From contig NZ_BMWE01000009.1 of assembly GCF_014651075.1 (NCBI RefSeq), forward strand, positions 1 to 64,000: DNA of 64,000 nt. The letters run 5' to 3'. Positions 41,641 to 50,121 of the stretch are shown piece after piece. Source of the DNA: Streptomyces djakartensis. Its GTDB lineage: Bacteria > Actinomycetota > Actinomycetes > Streptomycetales > Streptomycetaceae. Position numbers and translations under genes: made by a program. The notes beneath the pieces were generated by a model. The model did not search any database. It was not told the origin of the DNA and worked only from the letters and a program-made list of their open reading frames with translations. The number at the start of each line of letters is the position of its first letter. The first letter of the stretch is position 1.

Positions 41641-44600
41641 ATGCAGCGGAAAGCTCGGCACAGATGGGGTTCGGCGGTCGTGTCGGCGACCGCCTTCGCT
41701 TTGGCTCTGAGCTCGCAGGGCGTCGCGGTCGCACTGCCCGAGGCCCCGGAGGCCGCCGACCGGAAGTTCGCGTCCTCCTTCGAGGTGGACGACCCGGTTC
41801 CGGACTGGTTGAGCACCGTCGACACCGCCCCCGACGGCGGCAAGCGCGCCTCGGGCGTCGACGGCGGCTACAGCAGCGGCATACCGGGCAATGTCACGGA
41901 CCGCGTCACCGACGTCCGGGCGGGCGCCGAGAACACGGGCGGCGGCGAGGTGAAGGAGAACCTCGTCGACGGCGAGCCGAGCACCAAGTGGCTCACGTTC
42001 GAGCCCACCGGATGGGTCGAGTTCGATCTGGATGAACCGGTGGGATTGGCGCGTTACGCGCTGACGTCGGCGAACGACCACGACGAGCGTGACCCGAGGG
42101 ACTGGACCCTGAAGGGCTCCTTGGACGGCAAGGAGTGGAAGACGCTCGACACCCGCTCCGGAGAGTCCTTCGGCGAGCGGTTCCAGACGAGGACGTACGA
42201 CCTCGCGGAACCCGCCGAGTACCGGCACCTCCGGCTCGAGGTCACCGGCAACAACGGCGGCGACATCCTCCAGCTCGCCGATGTGCAGTTCTCCACGGGC
42301 GGCGGCGACGGGCCCGTCCCGCCGGACATGCTCACGCTCGTGGACCGTGGTCCGAGCGGGTCCCCCACCGCCAGGGCGGGCGCCGGGTTCACCGGAAAGC
42401 GGGCCCTGCGTTACGCCGGCCGGCACACCGCCGGCGGGCGGGCGTACTCGTACAACAAGGTCTTCGACGTCGACGTGGCCGTCGGGCGGCACACGCGGCT
42501 GTCGTACCGGATCTTCCCGTCGATGGCGGACGGCGACCTCGACTACGACGCGACGAACGTCGCCATCGACCTCGCGTTCACCGACGGCACCCATCTGAGC
42601 GGCCTTCGGGCCACCGACCAGCACGGCTTCCCGCTGACTCCGCGGGGGCAGGGCGCCTCGAAGATCCTGTACGTCAACCAGTGGAACAACGTGGTCTCGC
42701 GGATCGGGTCGGTCGCGGCCGGGAAGACCGTGGACCGGATCCTGGTGGCGTACGACTCACCCGAGGGCCCGGCGAGGTTCCGGGGCTGGCTGGACGACGT
42801 GACCATCGAGTCCGTCGCTCCCGAGCGCCCGAAGGCCCATCTGTCCGACTACGCGGTGACGACGCGCGGCACGAACTCCAGCGGCGGCTTCTCCCGGGGC
42901 AACAACTTCCCGGCGACAGCGCTGCCCCACGGGTTCAACTTCTGGACTCCGGTGACCAACGCGGGCTCGCTGAGCTGGCTGTACGACTACGCCCGTGCCA
43001 ACAACGCGGACAACCTGCCGACGATCCAGGCGTTCAGCGCGAGCCACGAGCCGAGTCCCTGGATGGGTGACCGGCAGACCTTCCAGGTGATGCCGTCCGC
43101 CGCGGCCGGTACCCCGGACCTGGGCCGGGAGGCCCGGGAGCTGGCCTTCCGGCACGAGAACGAGACCGCGCGGCCGTACTACTACGGGGTGCGGTTCGAG
43201 AACGGGCTGAAGGCCGAGATGGCACCGACCGACCACGCGGCGGTTCTCCGGTTCACCTACCCCGGCGATGACGCGAGCGTCGTCTTCGACAACGTGACGG
43301 ATCAGGCGGGACTCACGCTCGACGAGAAAAGCGGGACCGTCACCGGCTACTCCGATGTGAAGTCCGGTCTGTCGACGGGCGCTACCCGGCTGTTCGTCTA
43401 CGGCGAGTTCGACCAGCCGGTGACCGAGGCGTCGTCGTCCGGTGTGAAGGGCTACCTGCGGTTCGAGGCCGACGACCGGACCGTCACCCTGCGTCTCGCG
43501 ACCTCGCTCATCAGCGTCGACCAGGCCAGGGACAACCTCCGCCAGGAGATCCCGGACGGCACCTCCTTCGAGGCGGTCGAGCGGAGCGCCCAGCGGCAGT
43601 GGGACCGGCTGCTCGGCAAGGTCGAGGTCGAGGGCGCGACCCCCGACCAGCTCACCACGCTGTACTCCGGCCTCTACCGGCTGTACCTGTACCCGAACTC
43701 CGGTTTCGAGAAGGTCGGCGGGAAGGACCGTTACGCCTCGCCCTTCTCCCCCATGCCGGACCAGGACACCCCGACCCACACCGGCGCGAAGATCGTCGAC
43801 GGCAAGGTTTACGTCAACAACGGCTTCTGGGACACGTACCGGACGACCTGGCCGGCCTACTCGTTCCTCACTCCGTCCCGGGCGGGCGAACTGGCCGACG
43901 GGTTCGTGCAGCAGTACAGGGACGGCGGCTGGACCTCCCGCTGGTCCTCCCCCGGCTACGCGGACCTCATGACGGGCACGTCCTCGGACGTGGCGTTCGC
44001 CGACGCGTACGTGAAGGGCGTCGACTTCGACGCGAAGGCGGCGTACGACGCGGCCGTGAAGAACGCGACGGTCGTACCGCCGAACCCGGGTGTAGGCCGC
44101 AAGGGCATGGCCACGTCCCCCTTCCTCGGCTACACCAGCACCGAGACGCACGAGGGCCTGTCCTGGGCGATGGAGGGCTACCTCAACGACTACGGCATCT
44201 CCCGCATGGGGCAGAGGCTCTACGAGGAGACCGGCGAGCGGCGCTACCAGGAGGAGTCGCAGTACTTCCTGAACCGGGCCCGTCACTACGTGAACCTCTT
44301 CGACACGAAGGCCGGGTTCTTCCAGGGCCGGGACTCCGAGGGCGACTGGCGGGTCGAGTCGCCGCGGTACGACCCTCGGGTGTGGGGCCACGACTACACC
44401 GAGACCAACGGGTGGGGGTACGCCTTCACCGTGCCTCAGGACAGCCGGGGGCTGGCGAACCTGTACGGCGGCCGGAAGGGACTCGCCGACAAGCTCGACG
44501 AGTACTTCTCCACACCGGAGACCGCCTCCCCCGAGTTCGTCGGCTCGTACGGCGGCGTCATCCATGAGATGACGGAGGCGCGGGACGTGCGCATGGGCAT

Positions 44601-45438
44601 GTACGGGCACTCCAACCAGGTCGCCCACCACGCGATCTACATGTACGACGCGGCCGGGCAGCCCTGGAAGGCGCAGAGGAACGTCCGCGAGGTGCTGTCC
44701 CGGCTGTACACCGGCAGCGAGATCGGGCAGGGCTACCACGGCGACGAGGACAACGGCGAGCAGTCTGCCTGGTTCCTGTTCTCCGCGCTCGGCTTCTACC
44801 CGCTGGTGATGGGCAGCGGCGAGTACGCCATCGGCTCACCGCTGTTCCGGAAGGCGACCGTGCACCTGGAGAACGGGCGCGAGCTGGTGGTGAGGGCGCC
44901 GCGGAACAGCGCCGGGAACGTCTACGTGCAGGGGCTGAGGGTCAACGGCCGGACGTGGACGAAGACCTCGCTGCCGCACTCGGTGGTCGCCGGGGGCGGC
45001 GTCCTGGAGTTCGACATGGGTCCGCGGCCCTCGTCGTGGGGCACGGGCAGGCACGCGGCGCCCGTGTCGGTCACCCGGGACGAGAAGGTGCCGACGCCCC
45101 GGGCGGACGTGCTGGAGGGTGAGGGCGCCCTGTTCGACGACACGTCGGCGACGGACGCGGTGGTGACCTCGGTGGACCTGCCGGCCGGTGAACGGGCGCA
45201 GGCGGTGCAGTACACCCTGACGTCGTCGTCGGACCGGGCGAAGGCGCCGACCGGCTGGACGCTCCAGGGCTCCTCCGACGGCACCACCTGGCGGACGCTG
45301 GACCGGCGCTCCGAGGAGTCCTTCTCCTGGGACAGGCAGACCCGCGCGTTCACGGTGAGGTCGCCGGGTACGTACGAGAGGTACCGCCTGGTCCTCGACG
45401 GCGAGGGCACCCTGGCGGAGGTCGAACTGCTCGCATGA
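41641..45438 (+). CDS. Secreted GH92 alpha-mannosidase with two F5/8-type (CBM32-like) domains
   Basis: The 1265-residue protein begins MQRKARHRWGSAVVSATAFA with a Sec signal cleaved after about residue 36. A discoidin-like domain lies at about 80-215 (DGEPSTKWLTFEPTGWVEFD), then a linker beta-sandwich, the GH92 core from about 420 (FPATALPHGFNFWTPVTNAG) to 1110, and a second discoidin-like domain at about 1150-1265. Core motifs are WDTYRTTWPAYSFLTP, YGHSNQVAHHAIYMYD and GYHGDEDNGEQSAWFLFSAL. GH92 enzymes are calcium-dependent exo-alpha-mannosidases that trim N-glycans or mannan. It is divergent from ngcEFG and followed 20 bp later by GH67. Confidence 0.92.
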   Translation: MQRKARHRWGSAVVSATAFALALSSQGVAVALPEAPEAADRKFASSFEVDDPVPDWLSTVDTAPDGGKRASGVDGGYSSGIPGNVTDRVTDVRAGAENTGGGEVKENLVDGEPSTKWLTFEPTGWVEFDLDEPVGLARYALTSANDHDERDPRDWTLKGSLDGKEWKTLDTRSGESFGERFQTRTYDLAEPAEYRHLRLEVTGNNGGDILQLADVQFSTGGGDGPVPPDMLTLVDRGPSGSPTARAGAGFTGKRALRYAGRHTAGGRAYSYNKVFDVDVAVGRHTRLSYRIFPSMADGDLDYDATNVAIDLAFTDGTHLSGLRATDQHGFPLTPRGQGASKILYVNQWNNVVSRIGSVAAGKTVDRILVAYDSPEGPARFRGWLDDVTIESVAPERPKAHLSDYAVTTRGTNSSGGFSRGNNFPATALPHGFNFWTPVTNAGSLSWLYDYARANNADNLPTIQAFSASHEPSPWMGDRQTFQVMPSAAAGTPDLGREARELAFRHENETARPYYYGVRFENGLKAEMAPTDHAAVLRFTYPGDDASVVFDNVTDQAGLTLDEKSGTVTGYSDVKSGLSTGATRLFVYGEFDQPVTEASSSGVKGYLRFEADDRTVTLRLATSLISVDQARDNLRQEIPDGTSFEAVERSAQRQWDRLLGKVEVEGATPDQLTTLYSGLYRLYLYPNSGFEKVGGKDRYASPFSPMPDQDTPTHTGAKIVDGKVYVNNGFWDTYRTTWPAYSFLTPSRAGELADGFVQQYRDGGWTSRWSSPGYADLMTGTSSDVAFADAYVKGVDFDAKAAYDAAVKNATVVPPNPGVGRKGMATSPFLGYTSTETHEGLSWAMEGYLNDYGISRMGQRLYEETGERRYQEESQYFLNRARHYVNLFDTKAGFFQGRDSEGDWRVESPRYDPRVWGHDYTETNGWGYAFTVPQDSRGLANLYGGRKGLADKLDEYFSTPETASPEFVGSYGGVIHEMTEARDVRMGMYGHSNQVAHHAIYMYDAAGQPWKAQRNVREVLSRLYTGSEIGQGYHGDEDNGEQSAWFLFSALGFYPLVMGSGEYAIGSPLFRKATVHLENGRELVVRAPRNSAGNVYVQGLRVNGRTWTKTSLPHSVVAGGGVLEFDMGPRPSSWGTGRHAAPVSVTRDEKVPTPRADVLEGEGALFDDTSATDAVVTSVDLPAGERAQAVQYTLTSSSDRAKAPTGWTLQGSSDGTTWRTLDRRSEESFSWDRQTRAFTVRSPGTYERYRLVLDGEGTLAEVELLA

Positions 45439-45458
45439 GCAGCTGAGTTGGGGGTGTC

Positions 45459-47438
45459 ATGCCGCTTCCCGTGCCCGTCCTGCCGGAGGGTGTCGACCCG
45501 GCCTGGCTGCCGCCCGCCGCCTTCCGGGCGGTCGGCGGCAGGCGGACGCTGATCCGCGGCTCGGGTCCGCTGGTGGAGACGGTGCACGGGGAGGTGGCGC
45601 AGGCCTGCCAACTGTTCGGGGGCCGGGTCGTACGGGACGCCGCGCCGGACGGCGCCTACGACCTGGTCCTCGGCCCCGGCGCCGAGGACCTCGGTGACGA
45701 GGGGTTCACCCTCGCCCGCGAGGGCGGCACGACGACCGTCGGGGCCTGCGGCGGGCGTGGGTTGCTGTACGGCCTCTTCCATGTCGTACGGCTCGGCGAG
45801 GACGCCTTCCGCGGTGAGCGGGCCCGCGTGGTGCACCGCCCCGCGCTCGCCCTGCGCATGCTCGACCACTGGGACAACGTGGCGGTGCATCCCGTGATGG
45901 GCCAGGTGGAGCGCGGATACGCGGGCGGCTCGCTGTTCTGGGAGGACGGGCGGGCCCGCGGCGGCCTGGAGCGGGTGCGGGCGTACGGCAGGCTGCTGGC
46001 GGCGTGCGGGATCAACGCGGTCGCCGTCAACAACGTCAACGTGCACGAGACCGAGGCGCGTCTGCTGACCGACCGGATCGGCGAAGTGGCCCGCTTGGCC
46101 GACGCGTTCCGGCCCTACGGCATCCGCACGCACCTGTCGGTCACGTTCGCCGCGCCGATGCTGCTCGGCGGGCTGCTCACGGCCGACCCGCTGGACGGGA
46201 CGGTGCGGGACTGGTGGGCCGGGGCGACGCGGCGGGTGTACGAGGCGATACCCGACTTCGGCGGGTACGTGGTGAAGGCCGACTCGGAGGGCCGGCCGGG
46301 GCCGTTCGCCTACGGCCGCAGTCACGCGGACGGAGCGAACATGCTGGCGGCGGCCCTGGATCCGTTCGGCGGCACCGTGCACTGGCGGGCCTTCGTCTAC
46401 GACCACCGTCAGGACTGGCGGGACCGGACGACCGACCGGGCGCGTGCCGCGTACGACCACTTCGTGCCGCTGGACGGCGAGTTCGCCGGCAATGCCGTGC
46501 TCCAGGTGAAGCACGGGCCGATGGACTTCCAGGCGCGCGAGCCGGTCTCGCCGTTGATCGGCGCGATGCCGCGCACTCGGCTGGCGGTGGAGTTGCAGGT
46601 CACCCAGGAGTACACCGGGCAGCAGCGGCATGTCTGCTGGCTGGGGCCGATGTGGAGCGAGGTGCTGCGGTTCCGGTACGACGACACGAGGGTCGGCGGG
46701 CTCGCCCGGGGCGGGCTGGTGGCGGTCTCCAACGCGGGCGACGACCCGTTCTGGACCGGGCATCCGCTGGCGCAGGCGAACCTGTACACCTTCGGGCGGC
46801 TGGCCTGGCGGCCGGACGCCGGGCCGCGCGAGGTGCTCGACGAGTGGATCCAGCTCACCTTCCCGGACGCCCCGGCCCGGTTGGCCGGTGGACTGCACGC
46901 CGTGCTGGACGGCTCGTGGCGGACGTACGAGAAGTACACCGCTCCCCTCGGCGTGGGCTTCATGGTGCAGCCGGGGCACCACTACGGGCCGAGCGTCGAC
47001 GGGTACGAGTACAGCCCGTGGGGGACGTACCACTTCGCCGACCGGGACGGCGTCGGGGTGGACCGCAGTGCGGCGACCGGCACCGGGTACGCCGGGCAGT
47101 ACGGCAAGCCGTGGTCCGAGCTGTACGAGTCGCCGGACACCTGTCCGGACGAGCTGCTGCTGTTCTTCCACCATGTGCCGTACGGGCATGTGCTGAGGAG
47201 CGGGAAGACCGTGATCCAGCACATCTACGACACGCACTTCGAGGGTGTGGCGGAGGTCGAGGAGGCCCGGGCGACGTGGGCCTCGCTCGCCGGGCTGGTG
47301 GATCCGGCGCGCCACGCGCGGGTGGCGGAGCGGTACGAGGAGCAGCTGCGCTGCGCCCGTGAGTGGCGCGACCAGGTCAACAGCTACTTCTTCCGCAAGT
47401 CCGGAGTGCCCGACGCGCGGGGGCGGCGGGTCTACTGA
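45459..47438 (+). CDS. aguA: Intracellular GH67 alpha-glucuronidase
   Basis: The 659-residue enzyme lacks a signal peptide. Family signatures are LRMLDHWDNVAVHPVMGQVE then RGYAGGSLFW, YVVKADSEGRPGPFAYGRSH, KHGPMDFQAREPVSPL with acidic catalytic residues, and VELQVTQEYTGQQRHVCWLG. GH67 removes 4-O-methyl-glucuronic acid from the end xylose of imported aldouronic acids derived from glucuronoxylan. The length matches the family. It sits in an operon with GH92 and converges with GH42, their 3' ends overlapping by 7 bp. The Lpl-type importer beyond GH42 is the kind found with aguA in xylan-using bacteria. Confidence 0.93.
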   Translation: MPLPVPVLPEGVDPAWLPPAAFRAVGGRRTLIRGSGPLVETVHGEVAQACQLFGGRVVRDAAPDGAYDLVLGPGAEDLGDEGFTLAREGGTTTVGACGGRGLLYGLFHVVRLGEDAFRGERARVVHRPALALRMLDHWDNVAVHPVMGQVERGYAGGSLFWEDGRARGGLERVRAYGRLLAACGINAVAVNNVNVHETEARLLTDRIGEVARLADAFRPYGIRTHLSVTFAAPMLLGGLLTADPLDGTVRDWWAGATRRVYEAIPDFGGYVVKADSEGRPGPFAYGRSHADGANMLAAALDPFGGTVHWRAFVYDHRQDWRDRTTDRARAAYDHFVPLDGEFAGNAVLQVKHGPMDFQAREPVSPLIGAMPRTRLAVELQVTQEYTGQQRHVCWLGPMWSEVLRFRYDDTRVGGLARGGLVAVSNAGDDPFWTGHPLAQANLYTFGRLAWRPDAGPREVLDEWIQLTFPDAPARLAGGLHAVLDGSWRTYEKYTAPLGVGFMVQPGHHYGPSVDGYEYSPWGTYHFADRDGVGVDRSAATGTGYAGQYGKPWSELYESPDTCPDELLLFFHHVPYGHVLRSGKTVIQHIYDTHFEGVAEVEEARATWASLAGLVDPARHARVAERYEEQLRCAREWRDQVNSYFFRKSGVPDARGRRVY

Positions 47439-49438
47439 AGGACCACGACGCCGTAGGGGTCCAGGACCAGGGGTTGGCCCCGGTCCACGCGCTTGCCGGT
47501 GAGCAGGTCGGTGGCGGTGGCGTGGGCCGTGAGGCGGGCCGGTTCGCAGGCATGGTTGAGGAGGAAGAACAGCCGGGTTCCGTCCGGGGCGACGCGGGTC
47601 GCCGTCTCCACCGCCGGGTGCCCCGCGTAGGGGCCGAGCAGTTCGTGCCGGGTCAGGATGCGGCGGACCACCTCGTCGACGCCCGGTTGGTCCAGGGCGG
47701 TGGCGACGTACCAGCCCTCGCCGGCACCGAACCGGTTGCGGGTGACGGCGGGGGTGCCCGCGTAGAAGTCGGTGCCGTAGGTGGCGACCGGTTCGGCGCC
47801 GCGCGGCCGCACGATCTCGAAGACGAGCCGGGCCTCGCTGCGCAGCTCGGGGACGGGCTGGGCGAACTCCGGCGGGCGGGCGTCCCACTCGTCCACGCGG
47901 ACGCCCATGAGGGGTGCGAGGGGGCCGGGGACGTCGGTGAGGAAGGCGCGGTCGTGTTCGTCGACGCGGCCGGAGAGGAAGGTGGTCAGGACGGTGCCGC
48001 CGCGTTCGGCCACTGCTTCGAGGCGGGCGGCGAGGTCGCCCTTGACCATGTGCAGGGCCGGGGCGAGGACCACGTCGTAGGGGGTCAGGTCGGCGGTCTG
48101 CGGGATCACGTCCACGTCGGCGCCCGCCTCGCGGGCGGCCCGGTAGTGGGCGTGGACCACGTCCGGGTACTTCACCAGCCGGGACGGGCCGTCGGAGATC
48201 TCCAGGGACCACCAGCTGTCCCAGTCGAAGAGGAGGGCGGTGCGCGCCGGGGTCCGGGCCCCGAGGGTGCGGTCTCCCAGCGCCGCCAGTTCCTGTCCCA
48301 GCTCGGTCGCTTCACCAAAGACCCGGGTGTCGTCGCGGCCCGCGTGGCCGATGACCGCCCCGTGGTACTTCTCGCAGGCGCCCCGCGAGGCGCGCATCTG
48401 GAAGTAGAGGGCGGCGTCCGCGCCGTGGGCGATCGCCTGGAAGGTGGCGAGGCGCAGTTCGCCCGGCCGGCGGAGCGGATTGACGTCCCGGCAGGCCGTC
48501 GTCGACGGCGTCTGTTCCATCAGCCAGAAGGGGGCGCCGTCCTTCAGGCCGCGCATCAGGTCGTGGGCGAGGGCGGGGCGGGTCGGTGGGGCGTCCGGGG
48601 GCGGGTAGTTGTCCCAGGAGGCGAAGTCGAGGTGGGGCGCCCAGCGGTGGTAGTCGAGAGGCCGAAAGGCGCCCATGAAGTTGGTGGTGACCGGGGTGTC
48701 CGGGTCGTGGGCGCGGATCACCTCCTTCTCGGCCAGGAAGCAGCCGAGGAGGGCGTCGGTGGTGAAGCGCGAGTAGTCGAGGGTGATGCCCTGGAAGGCG
48801 GTGTGGTCGGGGCCGCGCCAGTGCTCGGTGAGGGCGTTGGGCGGCTCGATCTGGTCCCAGTCGGTGTAGCGGTGCGACCAGAAGGCCGTGCACCAGGCGT
48901 CGTTGAGGGCGTCGAGGGTGCCGTGCCGGTCCCGGAGCCACGCCCTGAACGCCTCGGCGCACAGGCCGCAGTAACAGGCGCCGCCGTACTCGTTGTTGAC
49001 GTGCCAGGCGAGCAGGGCCGGGTGGTGCGCGTACCGTTCGGCGAGGCGGGAGGCCAGCTCGGTGGCGTGCGCGCGGTACGCCGGGGAGCTGGGGCAGAAG
49101 TTGTGGCGCTGGCCGTAGCGGTGGCGGCGGCCCTCGAAGTCGGTGCGGTTGACCTCGGGGTGCCGCTTGGCGAGCCAGGGCGGGAGGGCGGCGGTGCCGG
49201 TGGCCAGGCAGACCCGGCGGCCCTCGGCGGCGGCCCGGTCCAGGATCCGGTCCAGGACGGTGAAGTCGTAGGTGTCCGGGGCGGGCTGGGTGAGGGACCA
49301 GGTGAAGACGCCGACGGTGAGCGTGTCGATGCCGGCCCGGGTGAACAGGCGGTGGTCGTCGTCCATGACCGCCTCGGGCCACTGCTCGGGGTTGTAGTCG
49401 CCGCCGTACGGGATCTTCGGGGTGCGGGGCGTGGTCAT
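47432..49438 (-). CDS. GH42 beta-galactosidase
   Basis: The 668-residue enzyme starts at ATG 49438, overlapping the DUF624 stop by 4 bp. GGDYNPEQWPEAVMDDDHRL opens the barrel. WHVNNEYGGACYCGLC holds the acid/base Glu and a Cys cluster for zinc, and FWLMEQTPSTTACRDVNPL the nucleophile Glu. The trimerisation and C-terminal beta domains follow. There is no signal, so it acts inside on imported galactosides, or possibly alpha-L-arabinopyranosides, which some GH42 enzymes also cleave. It is the last gene of the Lpl importer operon, so its substrate should be carried by that importer. Confidence 0.93.
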   Translation of the reverse strand: MTTPRTPKIPYGGDYNPEQWPEAVMDDDHRLFTRAGIDTLTVGVFTWSLTQPAPDTYDFTVLDRILDRAAAEGRRVCLATGTAALPPWLAKRHPEVNRTDFEGRRHRYGQRHNFCPSSPAYRAHATELASRLAERYAHHPALLAWHVNNEYGGACYCGLCAEAFRAWLRDRHGTLDALNDAWCTAFWSHRYTDWDQIEPPNALTEHWRGPDHTAFQGITLDYSRFTTDALLGCFLAEKEVIRAHDPDTPVTTNFMGAFRPLDYHRWAPHLDFASWDNYPPPDAPPTRPALAHDLMRGLKDGAPFWLMEQTPSTTACRDVNPLRRPGELRLATFQAIAHGADAALYFQMRASRGACEKYHGAVIGHAGRDDTRVFGEATELGQELAALGDRTLGARTPARTALLFDWDSWWSLEISDGPSRLVKYPDVVHAHYRAAREAGADVDVIPQTADLTPYDVVLAPALHMVKGDLAARLEAVAERGGTVLTTFLSGRVDEHDRAFLTDVPGPLAPLMGVRVDEWDARPPEFAQPVPELRSEARLVFEIVRPRGAEPVATYGTDFYAGTPAVTRNRFGAGEGWYVATALDQPGVDEVVRRILTRHELLGPYAGHPAVETATRVAPDGTRLFFLLNHACEPARLTAHATATDLLTGKRVDRGQPLVLDPYGVVVLQ

Positions 49439-50121
49439 GCCGTGAAGTTCTCCTGGGTCTCGGTGATCACCGCGCGGCTGCCGTGCAGCAGGGACAGCAG
49501 CAGGGGGGCGGCCAGCAGGGCGGGCAGGGCCTCGGTCAGCACGGCGGTCAGAGCGGCGGTGAGGACCAGCAGGGAGGCGGCGGCGAGGGTGGCGCGGCCG
49601 TGCCGGAACAGGAAGTATCCGGCGAGGCGGGCGGTGTCGCGGGCGCGGAAGGCGAACAGCGAGGTGAGGACGAGGGCGTGCGCGCCCCAGAGGAGGCCGC
49701 CGGCGCCGGTCGCTCCGAGCAGCAGCGCCCACCAGCCGGGCAGACCGCTGGCGGAGAAGTGGGTGAGGGTGAAGGCGACGACCGTCAGCCAGGCCAGCAA
49801 GGGTGCCCACAGTTTCAGCGCCGGCACGGCGTTGAGCCGCCAGCCGCGCGCGTAGGTGCGGGCCGGGTGCAGGTCGGTGAGGTCGCGGCCGCGGTGGTGC
49901 AGGGCGTACAGCGCGGCGGACAGGGCCGGGCCGAGCGGAAGGAGGCATACGGCGGCCAGCGGCAGGTTGGCCGGGTCGGGGGCGAGCAGGAGCAGGCCGG
50001 CCAGGCCCGGCGCGGCGGCGAGGAGCAGCAGCGTCTCCACCGTGACCAGGGTGTGGATCAGGCTCGCGGCCCGGGAGAGGACTCCGGTACCGAAGTCGGC
50101 CGCGCGTACGCCGCCGCTCAC
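49435..50121 (-). CDS. DUF624 (YesL-type) membrane protein
   Basis: The 228-residue protein has five or six Leu/Ala-rich helices (VTVETLLLLAAAPGLAGLLL, LWAPLLAWLTVVAFTLTHF, LASLLVLTAALTAVLTEALP-like region). It has a DUF624-type pattern with RDLTDLHPARTYARGW in a cytoplasmic loop. YesL-type proteins are regularly encoded with LplABC-type oligosaccharide importers, and their role is unknown. The GTG at 50121 overlaps the binding-protein stop (GTGA), and the stop overlaps GH42. It is thus tightly coupled inside the importer operon. Confidence 0.82.
   Translation of the reverse strand: MSGGVRAADFGTGVLSRAASLIHTLVTVETLLLLAAAPGLAGLLLLAPDPANLPLAAVCLLPLGPALSAALYALHHRGRDLTDLHPARTYARGWRLNAVPALKLWAPLLAWLTVVAFTLTHFSASGLPGWWALLLGATGAGGLLWGAHALVLTSLFAFRARDTARLAGYFLFRHGRATLAAASLLVLTAALTAVLTEALPALLAAPLLLSLLHGSRAVITETQENFTA

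Noticed and set aside
42757..44739. A 660-codon open frame antisense to the GH92 gene
   Set aside because: It has no domain-like sequence. The plus strand carries clear GH92 motifs through the same bases.
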